Position numbers and translations under genes: made by a program. Positions 22,316-26,835 of a stretch of 26,835 bases of DNA are shown one piece after another. The stretch's first letter is position 1. Every line of letters starts with the position of its first letter. The notes under the pieces are model-generated. The model saw only the letters and a list, made by a program, of their open reading frames with translations, did not search any database and was not told the origin of the DNA. This DNA comes from a virus, in IMG/VR virus record IMGVR_UViG_3300021090_000094, positions 1-26,835 of that record; one strand, 5' to 3'.

Positions 22316-22876
22316 ATGGCCGTAAAAGCCATGAAGGAGAATCAACACGTTCAGCCGGTTGTGGATGTGGAGAAGGGTACGGTGACGTTCAACGTCAAAG
22401 GGCACGATCCGATCGTTCTGCATATGGAGCGGTTGCACCCCGAGATCGTCAAACGGGCGGCGATGGTGGGAATGGCGCAGGTTCGGATTGTCGATGCGGC
22501 GGCTGTGGGGATGGCAGATGACGATGGGAATATCGTTCCCGAGGCCGAGCGGATTGACATGAAGGCCGAGAGGATGGCGGCACTCGTGGAACACTACGAG
22601 ACTGGTACGAGCGAATGGTCAAGGGTGCGGGAGGGTAGGGGCGGTGGGCGGTCAATCACCATCGAAGCCATTGCGCGCATTAGGGCCATTCCCTACGACG
22701 ACGCGAAGGCGATGGTGCAACGGCACGCCGATACGATGCACAAAGGCGATACAAAGACAGCCCTCGCGCATCTGCGGCAGGGTGCGAAGGTGGGTGCGGC
22801 TATCAACGCGATCCGGGCGGAACGCACGCCGAAGGGGAAAGTCGATGCAGATGCGGCGTTGGAGGAGTTGAAATAA
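22316..22876 (+). CDS. Conserved phage protein, unknown function (first early gene)
   Basis: 186 residues with GGAGG then ATG. The sequence opens MAVKAMKENQHVQPVVDVEK and has GTVTFNVKGHDPIVLHMERL and HPEIVKRAAMVGMAQVRIVD, a strand-helix core I recall from phage early regions. A central stretch has MADDDGNIVPEAERIDMKAE. The C-terminal half is helical and basic: SITIEAIARIRAIPYDDAKA, MVQRHADTMHKGDTKTALAH, AINAIRAERTPKGKVDADAA. The basic, helical half could bind DNA. There is no known enzyme motif. It is the first plus-strand gene after the divergent control region, so it is probably early expressed. I give no function. Confidence 0.8.
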   Translation: MAVKAMKENQHVQPVVDVEKGTVTFNVKGHDPIVLHMERLHPEIVKRAAMVGMAQVRIVDAAAVGMADDDGNIVPEAERIDMKAERMAALVEHYETGTSEWSRVREGRGGGRSITIEAIARIRAIPYDDAKAMVQRHADTMHKGDTKTALAHLRQGAKVGAAINAIRAERTPKGKVDADAALEELK

Positions 22877-22892
22877 GCATCGGCGCATTACA

Positions 22893-22914
22893 GAGCGGTC
22901 CCGTAAGACCGCTC
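22893..22914 (+). other. Perfect 8-bp hairpin after the first early gene
   Basis: GAGCGGTC and GACCGCTC form a perfect eight-pair stem with loop ccgtaa, 16 bases after the stop. No U-tract follows; instead the ATG of a 39-residue frame starts one base after it. It may be a 3' stabiliser, a protein binding site or a lid on translation of the next frame. Confidence 0.6.
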
Positions 22915-22915
22915 G

Positions 22916-23035
22916 ATGATGCGTCAATGGTGGCGCGGACTGGGGGGCTTAATGATGATGGTACTGATCACTTGCGTACTCGCGGGCTGGGTTCTTGCAC
23001 AGCCGATTATTTGGCTAATCAGGAAGATGGGCTGA
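22916..23035 (+). CDS. Tiny single-span membrane protein (39 aa)
   Basis: The frame encodes 39 residues: basic, Trp-rich N terminus (MMRQWWRGLGG), then a hydrophobic span (LMMMVLITCVLAGWVLA) and a short basic end (WLIRKMG). There is no good ribosome binding site, because the start lies against a strong hairpin, so translation may be low or controlled. The charge pattern does not give a clear topology. Holin-like or host membrane functions are possible but not shown. This is a prediction from hydrophobicity and frame alone. Confidence 0.45.
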   Translation: MMRQWWRGLGGLMMMVLITCVLAGWVLAQPIIWLIRKMG

Positions 23036-23059
23036 GGGGGCGGGAATGGGAGAGGGCTG

Positions 23060-23074
23060 GGAAAGGCCCTTTCC
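23060..23074 (+). terminator. Possible terminator hairpin
   Basis: GGAAAG-gcc-CTTTCC is a perfect six-pair stem with a three-base loop, followed by TGTTTG. It ends the run of the first two plus-strand genes and could stop transcription weakly. The U-tract is poor. Confidence 0.45.
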
Positions 23075-23097
23075 TGTTTGCGCTGGTACAGTGAGAT

Positions 23098-23262
23098 ATC
23101 ATCATCATCATATCACCATACGGAACGCAAACGAGCGCGGAGGCTTGTGGGCTAAGACTTTATTTAGTAATATTTTTTTTAAGAATACTATTCAATCCCA
23201 AGGAGGTCTCAGTTTCCTTCCCTTTTCGTATTCCGTATGATGATCAGATGATGATGATGATG
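23098..23262. repeat. Inverted repeat of ATC/GAT triplets around an AT-rich core
   Basis: The left arm has four ATC units then AT (23098-23111) and CATACGGAA (23117-23125). The right arm has TTCCGTATG (23231-23239) and five GAT units (23247-23262). Both parts of each arm are complementary in the same order with a small unmatched gap, so the arms of about 30 bases can pair. Between them lie 105 bases with an AT-rich tract (TTTATTTAGTAATATTTTTTTT near 23158-23179, named here in part only) and a polypurine AAGGAGG. No gene is supported in it. It could be an origin, a partition-like site or a structured RNA. Confidence 0.6.
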
Positions 23263-23278
23263 TGTTTACATCCCTTTG

Positions 23279-23307
23279 TTGACTCTATCACCAGCTTATG
23301 TTAAGCT
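23279..23307 (+). promoter_or_regulatory. Possible promoter with overlapping palindrome
   Basis: TTGACT (23279-23284) is followed after 17 bases by TAAGCT (23302-23307), a poor -10. The -10 lies in the palindrome AGCTTA-tgt-TAAGCT (23293-23307), which could be an operator. The gene at 23341 with GAGGAG upstream follows directly. The -35 is convincing, the rest less so. Confidence 0.4.
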
Positions 23308-23340
23308 CCATTAAGTACACGAGCAGACGAGGAGAGGCAA

Positions 23341-23763
23341 ATGAGTACTAAGTTCTCCAGCCGGAATCACCGGGCAGCAAAGCTGACTGAGGCGTTGGTG
23401 GAGCAAATGAGAGCACGATATGCCGCCGGTGAAGTGACGCAAGGAGATCTAGCGCGAGAGTACAACGTCTCTGTAGTGCAGATCGGGCGGATAGTTCGAG
23501 GCGAGTCTTGGGCTACGAATAGAGCTATTACTCCAAGAGACCAGGATATTGCTGCAAGCGCAGCGAGGATGTTTGCGGTCCAGCAAGAGGTTAATGCGCG
23601 GCGCGCGGCAGGGGAACCCTTTGAGCCGCCCGTTATCCCGATAGCGCCTGAGCCTCAGCCTGCTGGTAGCGCACTTGCAAAGATGCAGACGGAGATACAG
23701 AAACGCAGGGATGGAGATGCAGATCACATGCTCAACGAACTAACCGGAGATAAAGATGCTTAA
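23341..23763 (+). CDS. Helix-turn-helix phage protein
   Basis: 140 residues with GAGGAG upstream of ATG. Residues about 12-56 carry a helix-turn-helix: AAKLTEALVEQMRARYAAGE, VTQGDLAREYNVSVVQIGRI, VRGESW. This is the simple HTH known from phage regulators and from DNA-binding parts of HNH homing enzymes; here no nuclease part is present. Residues 60-90 are helical. A proline-rich linker (about 93-112) leads to a charged helix (LAKMQTEIQKRRDGDADHML). It may be a regulator of the early genes. The start is well supported and the end overlaps the next small frame by eight bases. Confidence 0.75.
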   Translation: MSTKFSSRNHRAAKLTEALVEQMRARYAAGEVTQGDLAREYNVSVVQIGRIVRGESWATNRAITPRDQDIAASAARMFAVQQEVNARRAAGEPFEPPVIPIAPEPQPAGSALAKMQTEIQKRRDGDADHMLNELTGDKDA

Positions 23764-23866
23764 AGAACTGTTGTTCGAGGCGCTTTGGGTGATTGTTATT
23801 CCTTGCTTAATGATCGTAATCGGTGCGAATATAGCGAGGCACTATGGAGAAATCAATGACAAGTGA
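23756..23866 (+). CDS. Tiny single-span membrane protein (36 aa)
   Basis: The frame starts inside the end of the HTH gene (eight-base overlap) and encodes 36 residues: MLKELLFEALW, a hydrophobic span VIVIPCLMIVIGANIA, then RHYGEINDK. ACCGGAGATAAAG lies upstream of the ATG, giving a GGAG site with good spacing. The stop lies within the beginning of the next gene. The span with short ends is typical for small phage membrane proteins; whether it is a holin-like or host-modifying peptide cannot be told. Confidence 0.6.
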   Translation: MLKELLFEALWVIVIPCLMIVIGANIARHYGEINDK

Positions 23867-24245
23867 GCCAGTAGAAGAGGTAGCCGCGCCTGAAATGAGC
23901 GAAGAGGACATTAAGTGGGTGAAGGGTGTTCATGAGCCTCTTCAACCTGTAGCGAAGCGCCATGGGAAGTCGCTCTTTCAAATCGTAATCCAAGCCGGGA
24001 TGATTAGCGAAGCACTAGGGAGGATCGCGGCGCAGGGGAGAGGGAATCGGGCGATTGGGCAGGGAGTGATGGTGCTACTCGGCGCGACAGATGATCTCTG
24101 TAAGCGCGCACTTGCTGGAGGGGGGCATACACTACCACAGTTCATTGAGTGCAAAGGGGATATTGAGCGAGTGATCGCCCTAGCGAGCGCGGTCCATAAG
24201 CCAGGAGATAGAATATCCACCGGAGGGATCATTTTAGACTCGTGA
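23856..24245 (+). CDS. Small phage protein, unknown function
   Basis: I choose the ATG at 23856 (129 residues) because GGAG lies seven bases before it; an ATG at 23844 has a weaker site. The sequence opens acidic (MTSEPVEEVAAPEMSEEDIK), then VHEPLQPVAKRHGKSLFQIV, IQAGMISEALGRIAAQGRGN, and ends with ECKGDIERVIALASAVHKPG. It is mainly helical, soluble, without a known motif. It overlaps the 36-residue membrane protein by 11 bases, so the two may be expressed together. The function is unknown. Confidence 0.7.
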   Translation: MTSEPVEEVAAPEMSEEDIKWVKGVHEPLQPVAKRHGKSLFQIVIQAGMISEALGRIAAQGRGNRAIGQGVMVLLGATDDLCKRALAGGGHTLPQFIECKGDIERVIALASAVHKPGDRISTGGIILDS

Positions 24246-24272
24246 TCCCTTCGACATGCAATCGAATGAATG

Positions 24273-24281
24273 TGGTATGAT
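24273..24281 (+). promoter_or_regulatory. Extended -10 promoter of the accessory run
   Basis: TGGTATGAT is an extended -10 with one change from the consensus. Together with flanks (TGTGGTATGATG) it resembles the TGTGGTATAATG of the late promoter on the other strand. A TCGACA lies 19 bases upstream, which is far for a -35. The gene at 24317 follows after a small hairpin and AAGGAGG. Confidence 0.5.
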
Positions 24282-24288
24282 GGAATAT

Positions 24289-24303
24289 GCGCGGCCTACG
24301 CGC
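24289..24303 (+). other. GC hairpin in the leader of the gene at 24317
   Basis: GCGCG and CGCGC flank gccta, a five-pair GC stem two bases before AAGGAGG. It begins about the expected transcription start (seven bases after the -10), so it may be the first element of the message and either stabilise it or serve as an operator. Confidence 0.45.
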
Positions 24304-24316
24304 TAAGGAGGCTCAA

Positions 24317-24577
24317 ATGACCACAAAGCACACACCCGCAACGCCGCTGCCTTGGAGAGTACCGATCACTTACAAGCCGAGCGATGGCCTAGAACTACTC
24401 GGGGCGGACGACTTCTGCGTCACCAGTTTCGACACGGAAGAATGCCCACAAACGACAGGCGATGCGCTTTACATCGCCCACGCCTGCAACTCGTACCCGA
24501 AGCTGATTGATTTCGTGCGCAGTCGCGCCGGTCGTACCGATGCCGACGCCCTCCTGCGCTCGCTCGGGGAGGCATAA
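24317..24577 (+). CDS. Small phage protein of the HTP-LPW type
   Basis: 86 residues, with AAGGAGG before the ATG at 24317; an in-frame ATG at 24287 lies in the leader and is not supported. The sequence opens MTTKHTPATPLPWRVPITYK, and later has DALYIAHACNSYPKLIDFVR. This pattern (HTPxPW ... N/D-A-YI--A-N-YP-L) is widespread in small phage early proteins of unknown function. The protein is short and soluble. It starts a run of coupled small genes; the next gene begins at the stop. Confidence 0.75.
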   Translation: MTTKHTPATPLPWRVPITYKPSDGLELLGADDFCVTSFDTEECPQTTGDALYIAHACNSYPKLIDFVRSRAGRTDADALLRSLGEA

Positions 24578-24691
24578 ATGGAATCCTTCATCGAGAACCT
24601 TTACCTTCTCTTCCTCGGCGGCGCAATAGCTTGCTTTCTCGCCGCCGGTGCCGCGTGTGCCTGCGACTTCATCGAGAAGCTGTGGCCGTGA
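24578..24691 (+). CDS. Tiny single-span membrane protein (37 aa)
   Basis: The frame starts directly after the stop of the upstream gene, with GGGGAGG at good spacing, and encodes 37 residues: MESFIENLYLLFLGG, AIACFLAAGAACACDF, then IEKLWP. The central 20 residues are hydrophobic and hold three Cys close together (CxxxxxxxCxC). The stop overlaps the next start (TGATG). The tight fit on both sides supports a real gene. It could work with the secreted protein that follows; function unknown. Confidence 0.65.
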   Translation: MESFIENLYLLFLGGAIACFLAAGAACACDFIEKLWP

Positions 24692-24927
24692 TGTTAAGCG
24701 TTCGGTTAAGCGCTCTCATGCTGGCGTTATTCATCGCGGTCTCACAAGCCGCCCCGTTGCTACAGCCACGTCAAGCTGAACTCTCCCCGCCGTGGCCCCT
24801 ATGCACCGCCACGCGCTGGGGCAACTGGCCGGATCGCGTGCTCTGGCGCAGATGGGTGATCGCGCAGCAGGCAGATGGAGGACACTGGAAGCACGCCTGC
24901 GCATATGACAGCGGGACATATCTCTAA
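24691..24927 (+). CDS. Small secreted protein with signal peptide
   Basis: The ATG at 24691 overlaps the stop of the small membrane protein (TGATG), giving 78 residues. Residues 1-20 are a signal peptide (MLSVRLSALMLALFIAVSQA) with a likely cut before or after APLL. The mature part is about 57 residues, Trp-rich and basic: LSPPWPLCTATRWGNWPDRV, LWRRWVIAQQADGGHWKHAC, AYDSGTYL, with two Cys that may form a disulfide. This looks like a periplasmic protein acting on the host envelope, perhaps with the membrane protein encoded just before. It lacks a lipobox, so it is not an Rz1-type spanin. Confidence 0.7.
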   Translation: MLSVRLSALMLALFIAVSQAAPLLQPRQAELSPPWPLCTATRWGNWPDRVLWRRWVIAQQADGGHWKHACAYDSGTYL

Positions 24928-24976
24928 CGCGCTCGCCCGCCGTAGCCATCCTGGCTTGAAGGAATGCGTACTTCCT

Positions 24977-24993
24977 GAGCGCGGCGAGCGCTC
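24977..24993 (+). other. GC hairpin in a 113-base gap
   Basis: GAGCGC and GCGCTC pair perfectly around ggcga. It lies in the gap between the secreted protein and the Cys-rich protein gene. There is no U-tract after it, so termination is doubtful; it may be an RNA-processing or regulatory structure. Confidence 0.4.
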
Positions 24994-25040
24994 TGGTAAC
25001 GGTGCGGTAAGGTTCTGCACGAATACATAGGAGAAATGAG

Positions 25041-25316
25041 ATGCAAGGCTACTGGATCACGTTCACCGATGGCTCGGCTGGTTACTGCCAAGGGCAAAAT
25101 CCATACGACGCCAAGAAGATCGCGGAGAAAATGACCGGCAAGAAAGTGCCAGGAGACGAGTTCAAGCCGGAATTACTAACGCTGCCATATCCTGCCAGCC
25201 CAGTGATTTGGCAATTCGATCATCCAGTGAGCGGAAAGTGCCCGACGTTCTGTTACACCCCGAATATCTGCAAGGGGAAAACGTCGTGCCCGAAGAACCA
25301 CGCTTGCGATGATTGA
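25041..25316 (+). CDS. Cys-rich conserved protein
   Basis: 91 residues with AGGAG before ATG. It opens MQGYWITFTDGSAGYCQGQN, continues with PYDAKKIAEKMTGKKV and LPYPASPVIWQFDHPVSGKC, and ends in a Cys-rich tail: CPTFCYTPNICKGKTSCPKN, then HAC. Six Cys in all, five in the last 25 residues, suggest metal binding or an iron-sulfur-like cluster. I recall this family (GYW-TFTDG--GYC-G-N-YDA) from phages and bacterial genomes without a function. It starts a run of three small genes with similar GAGG-type sites. Confidence 0.75.
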   Translation: MQGYWITFTDGSAGYCQGQNPYDAKKIAEKMTGKKVPGDEFKPELLTLPYPASPVIWQFDHPVSGKCPTFCYTPNICKGKTSCPKNHACDD

Positions 25317-25354
25317 CCGCCTAGCTTCGCGCAACTACTGAGAGGGGAAAGGAC

Positions 25355-25528
25355 ATGGAACCCGGATACAAACTGGTGCTTGACGTGTGGCTCATGTGGC
25401 GTTGCGTTGAATGCGACCACCGCCAAGAAACCGTCAAGGATGAGGAGTGGCCTTATCACTGCAACAAGACGATGAAGTTGCAGCCGATGCGCCAATTCGT
25501 TGTAGAGCCAGAAGTAGCGCCAGTTTAG
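25355..25528 (+). CDS. Small zinc-ribbon-like protein (57 aa)
   Basis: 57 residues with GGGGAAAGGAC before ATG. The sequence has MEPGYKLVLDVWLMWRCVEC, then DHRQETVKDEEWPYHCNKTM. The pair CVEC and the later HC are placed as in a small zinc ribbon with one unusual ligand (Cys, Cys, His, Cys). The tail ends in acidic/hydrophobic residues (FVVEPEVAPV). The function is unknown; binding of nucleic acid or protein is possible. Confidence 0.65.
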   Translation: MEPGYKLVLDVWLMWRCVECDHRQETVKDEEWPYHCNKTMKLQPMRQFVVEPEVAPV

Positions 25529-25545
25529 GTAAGAGGAGAAATAGG

Positions 25546-25650
25546 ATGAAGCCACTACAGGACGACATGGACGCGCAACGACGGGCACAGGAGTTCATCA
25601 AGCTATGTGGGGGCCACAAGGTAGGCTCCTCTGATGTGGATCGTCGCTGA
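25546..25650 (+). CDS. 34-residue helical peptide
   Basis: The start is the ATG at 25546, preceded by AGAGGAGAAATAGG; the in-frame upstream part overlaps the zinc-ribbon gene and is not supported. The peptide reads MKPLQDDMDAQRRAQEFIKL and ends CGGHKVGSSDVDRR. It is mostly one amphipathic helix with a single Cys. The site is strong, so translation is likely. No function can be given. Confidence 0.55.
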   Translation: MKPLQDDMDAQRRAQEFIKLCGGHKVGSSDVDRR

Positions 25651-25670
25651 TCGTGTGGCAACACGTTCCA

Positions 25671-25886
25671 ATGACTAATGCGGCGAAGCGCAAGCAGCCA
25701 TTGACCGAGCGCGCAAAGGTGCGCCGCCGCTTTCCACAGGCATACGCCTACCAGTGGGGGCCGAGGGACTGGAACATCTACGCATCGCAACACGGGGCGC
25801 TGGCGGGTATTGACATCAGCGGCTCGCGCTCGTCGCAGAAAGCAGCGTGGCTGTTCGCTGCGCTCGGTCTTCGCAATTACAGCTAG
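25671..25886 (+). CDS. Small basic protein, unknown function
   Basis: The start is uncertain: ATG at 25671 (71 residues) or GTG at 25653 (77 residues); neither has a good ribosome site. The sequence is MTNAAKRKQPLTERAKVRRR, then FPQAYAYQWGPRDWNIYASQ and GIDISGSRSSQKAAWLFAAL. A basic first third is followed by an aromatic-rich part. It follows the 34-residue peptide by 20 bases and is followed by the SPFH-like gene. No family is recognised. Confidence 0.6.
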   Translation: MTNAAKRKQPLTERAKVRRRFPQAYAYQWGPRDWNIYASQHGALAGIDISGSRSSQKAAWLFAALGLRNYS

Positions 25887-25910
25887 ATCAACGAACGAGA
25901 GGAGAAACAC

Positions 25911-26360
25911 ATGAGCAATCGCTACTGGGACGACAAAGCGCAAGACCTGCTGTGGTGGCCGGTGATTCGCGACACCTTGCTGACGATCACGGTGCTGGTC
26001 GCCGTCGGGATGTACGGCTACCCGCAGTACCACGTCTGGAGCCAGGGGCTTGTTGGGCAGGCCGAGCTGCGCCGTGCCGAGCAGAACCGGCAGATCAAGA
26101 TTCAGGAAGCTATGGCGCACGAAGAGTCCGCCAAGCACTTGGCGCGCGCAGAAGTCGAGCGCGCAAAAGGCGTGGCCGAGGCCAACAAGATCATCGGGGA
26201 AGGGTTGAAGGGCAACGAGGAGTATTTGCGCTACCTCTGGATCATGTCGCTGGAGCACGTTGCCGCATCGTCGAATGGCTCGACGGTGGTGTATGTGCCG
26301 ACCGAGGCGAATCTGCCGATCCTCGAAGCTGGTCGGTTCAAGCAGAAAGCGCCCCAGTGA
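25911..26360 (+). CDS. SPFH/prohibitin-like phage membrane protein
   Basis: 149 residues with GAGGAGAAACAC before ATG. Residues about 20-38 are a membrane span (DTLLTITVLVAVGMYGYP). Residues 48-100 form a charged helix (ELRRAEQNRQIKIQEAMAHE, AEVERAKGVAEANKIIGEGL). The part 104-138 (EYLRYLWIMSLEHVAASSNG, TVVYVPTEANLPIL) matches the end of prohibitin/stomatin/HflC-type proteins, where this A-G-A-A--I--GL ... YL-----L pattern is typical. The SPFH domain proper is missing, so it is a membrane anchor fused to the C-terminal part of such proteins. It may interact with host HflKC/FtsH or stomatin-like complexes; this is inference. Confidence 0.7.
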   Translation: MSNRYWDDKAQDLLWWPVIRDTLLTITVLVAVGMYGYPQYHVWSQGLVGQAELRRAEQNRQIKIQEAMAHEESAKHLARAEVERAKGVAEANKIIGEGLKGNEEYLRYLWIMSLEHVAASSNGSTVVYVPTEANLPILEAGRFKQKAPQ

Positions 26361-26545
26361 CGGGCCGCGATACCCCACCGAGCGAAGCGCCACAGCCGCC
26401 GATGTTCGACGACGAGTGGTACGACGACGACCAGGAACCTGACCGCACCTGCAAGAACTGCGGCGGCACCGGAGGCGAACCCTATGACGACTACATCACC
26501 CCTTGCGAGGAATGCGATGGCGAAGGCTACTACTGGTGGCTCTGA
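26357..26545 (+). CDS. Small DnaJ-type zinc-finger protein
   Basis: 62 residues from a GTG at 26357 that overlaps the upstream stop (GTGA); an ATG at 26402 is the alternative. After an acidic lead (MFDDEWYDDDQEPD) come two CxxCxGxG units: CKNCGGTGG and CEECDGEG, as in the zinc-binding part of DnaJ. The end is aromatic (YYWWL). One zinc held by two such units is the minimal finger; many phages carry such short proteins. It may bind unfolded proteins or nucleic acid. Its coupling to the SPFH-like gene suggests they are made together. Confidence 0.7.
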   Translation: MTGRDTPPSEAPQPPMFDDEWYDDDQEPDRTCKNCGGTGGEPYDDYITPCEECDGEGYYWWL

Positions 26546-26546
26546 C

Positions 26547-26795
26547 ATGACCAAGCGCCGTGGCTTCAACAAGTTGAAGGCCGACATCGTGAAAGCCGAG
26601 GGCGCGATGGAGAAGGCGCTGGCACGCGCATTTCCGAATGGCACGCGCATCCGCTGCAACATCATGTACGGCCAGGTCAACCCGAGCACCGGGGAAATCA
26701 TCGGCCACGAAGGCGGGCGCAACGCCTACCTGATCGTGCGCCTAAACAGCCGCAAGCAGGAAGTCCGTCGCGTTCCAGTGGAGAACATCCTATGA
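26547..26795 (+). CDS. Small basic phage protein, unknown function
   Basis: The start is set at the ATG at 26547, one base after the upstream stop, giving 82 residues. The in-frame upstream part overlaps the zinc-finger gene. The sequence is MTKRRGFNKLKADIVKAEGA, then MEKALARAFPNGTRIRCNIM and YLIVRLNSRKQEVRRVPVEN. A helix is followed by a small beta-barrel-like part; it may bind nucleic acid. The stop overlaps the next start (ATGA). Confidence 0.6.
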   Translation: MTKRRGFNKLKADIVKAEGAMEKALARAFPNGTRIRCNIMYGQVNPSTGEIIGHEGGRNAYLIVRLNSRKQEVRRVPVENIL

Positions 26796-26835
26796 CCGAT
26801 CCGCGCGATGAGGCAGGCAGCAGAGCGAGAGCAGC
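26792..26835 (+). CDS. Start of a further gene, cut by the window edge
   Basis: An ATG overlaps the stop of the previous gene (ATGA), and the frame stays open to the window end: MTDPRDEAGSRARA. Only 14 codons are seen, so nothing can be said about the product. Confidence 0.4.
   Translation, partial: MTDPRDEAGSRARA

Noticed and set aside
23046-23240. Open frame with a His run across the triplet repeat region
   Set aside because: The His run is only the ATC repeat read in frame. There is no ribosome binding site, and the rest is AT-tract translation.
23098-23262. A CRISPR array or tandem-repeat array
   Set aside because: Only simple triplet runs are seen, in opposite orientation, with no regularly spaced unit and no spacers.
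25434-26393. A long open minus-strand frame opposite the SPFH-like gene
   Set aside because: It is the shadow of GC-rich plus-strand genes that have ribosome sites; its own sequence is low-quality (His/Arg/Leu-rich) and has no such site.

Overview
The window is a piece of a tailed double-stranded DNA bacteriophage (or prophage) genome. The head and tail genes are of the short-tailed, P22-like kind: terminase, a long portal, scaffold, HK97-fold major capsid protein, a P22 gp4-like head-completion protein, a P22 gp10-like tail hub and three candidate DNA-ejection proteins. Start regions carry strong AGGAG-type ribosome binding sites. Small proteins on the right (DnaJ-type zinc finger, SPFH-like membrane protein, Cys-rich protein) resemble those of phages of Proteobacteria. 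No integrase, repressor, polymerase or recognisable lysis gene is visible, so lifestyle and exact host stay open.

Left 21.7 kb, minus strand: one long late transcription unit read right to left. It starts with a terminase small subunit-like protein (21747), followed by four small genes and a beta-sandwich protein, all coupled by overlapping stop and start codons. Then come TerL, portal, a small gene overlapping the portal end by 110 bases, a GroES-like protein, scaffold, a conserved virion protein, a decoration-like protein and the major capsid protein. A cluster of four hairpins follows the capsid gene. Next is an accessory segment (about 13.1 to 7.1 kb) with a beta-helix protein, two small virion-like proteins, a protein with a Sec signal peptide, a stand-alone LuxR-type helix-turn-helix protein, a jelly-roll protein, a repeat protein, a VW-pentapeptide protein and a coiled-coil protein. 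The unit ends with gp4-like, gp10-like and ejection proteins; the last runs off the left edge after 627 codons.

21.75 to 22.32 kb is a divergent control region without a supported gene. It has an extended -10 promoter (TGGTATAAT) so close to the terminase gene that the message may be leaderless. It also has two palindromes, a 14-base direct repeat and a leader hairpin.

Right 4.5 kb, plus strand: small early or accessory genes in short coupled runs. They include a conserved phage protein, a helix-turn-helix protein, three tiny single-span membrane proteins (36 to 39 residues, each inferred from an ORF below the usual length cutoff), a secreted protein, Cys-rich and zinc-ribbon-like proteins, an SPFH/prohibitin-like membrane protein and a DnaJ-type zinc-finger protein. 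A 465-base gap at 22.88 to 23.34 kb carries an unusual inverted repeat made of ATC/GAT triplets around an AT-rich core. From about 24.3 kb rightward, codon use looks more GC-rich than in the neighbouring late genes, which suggests mosaic origin.
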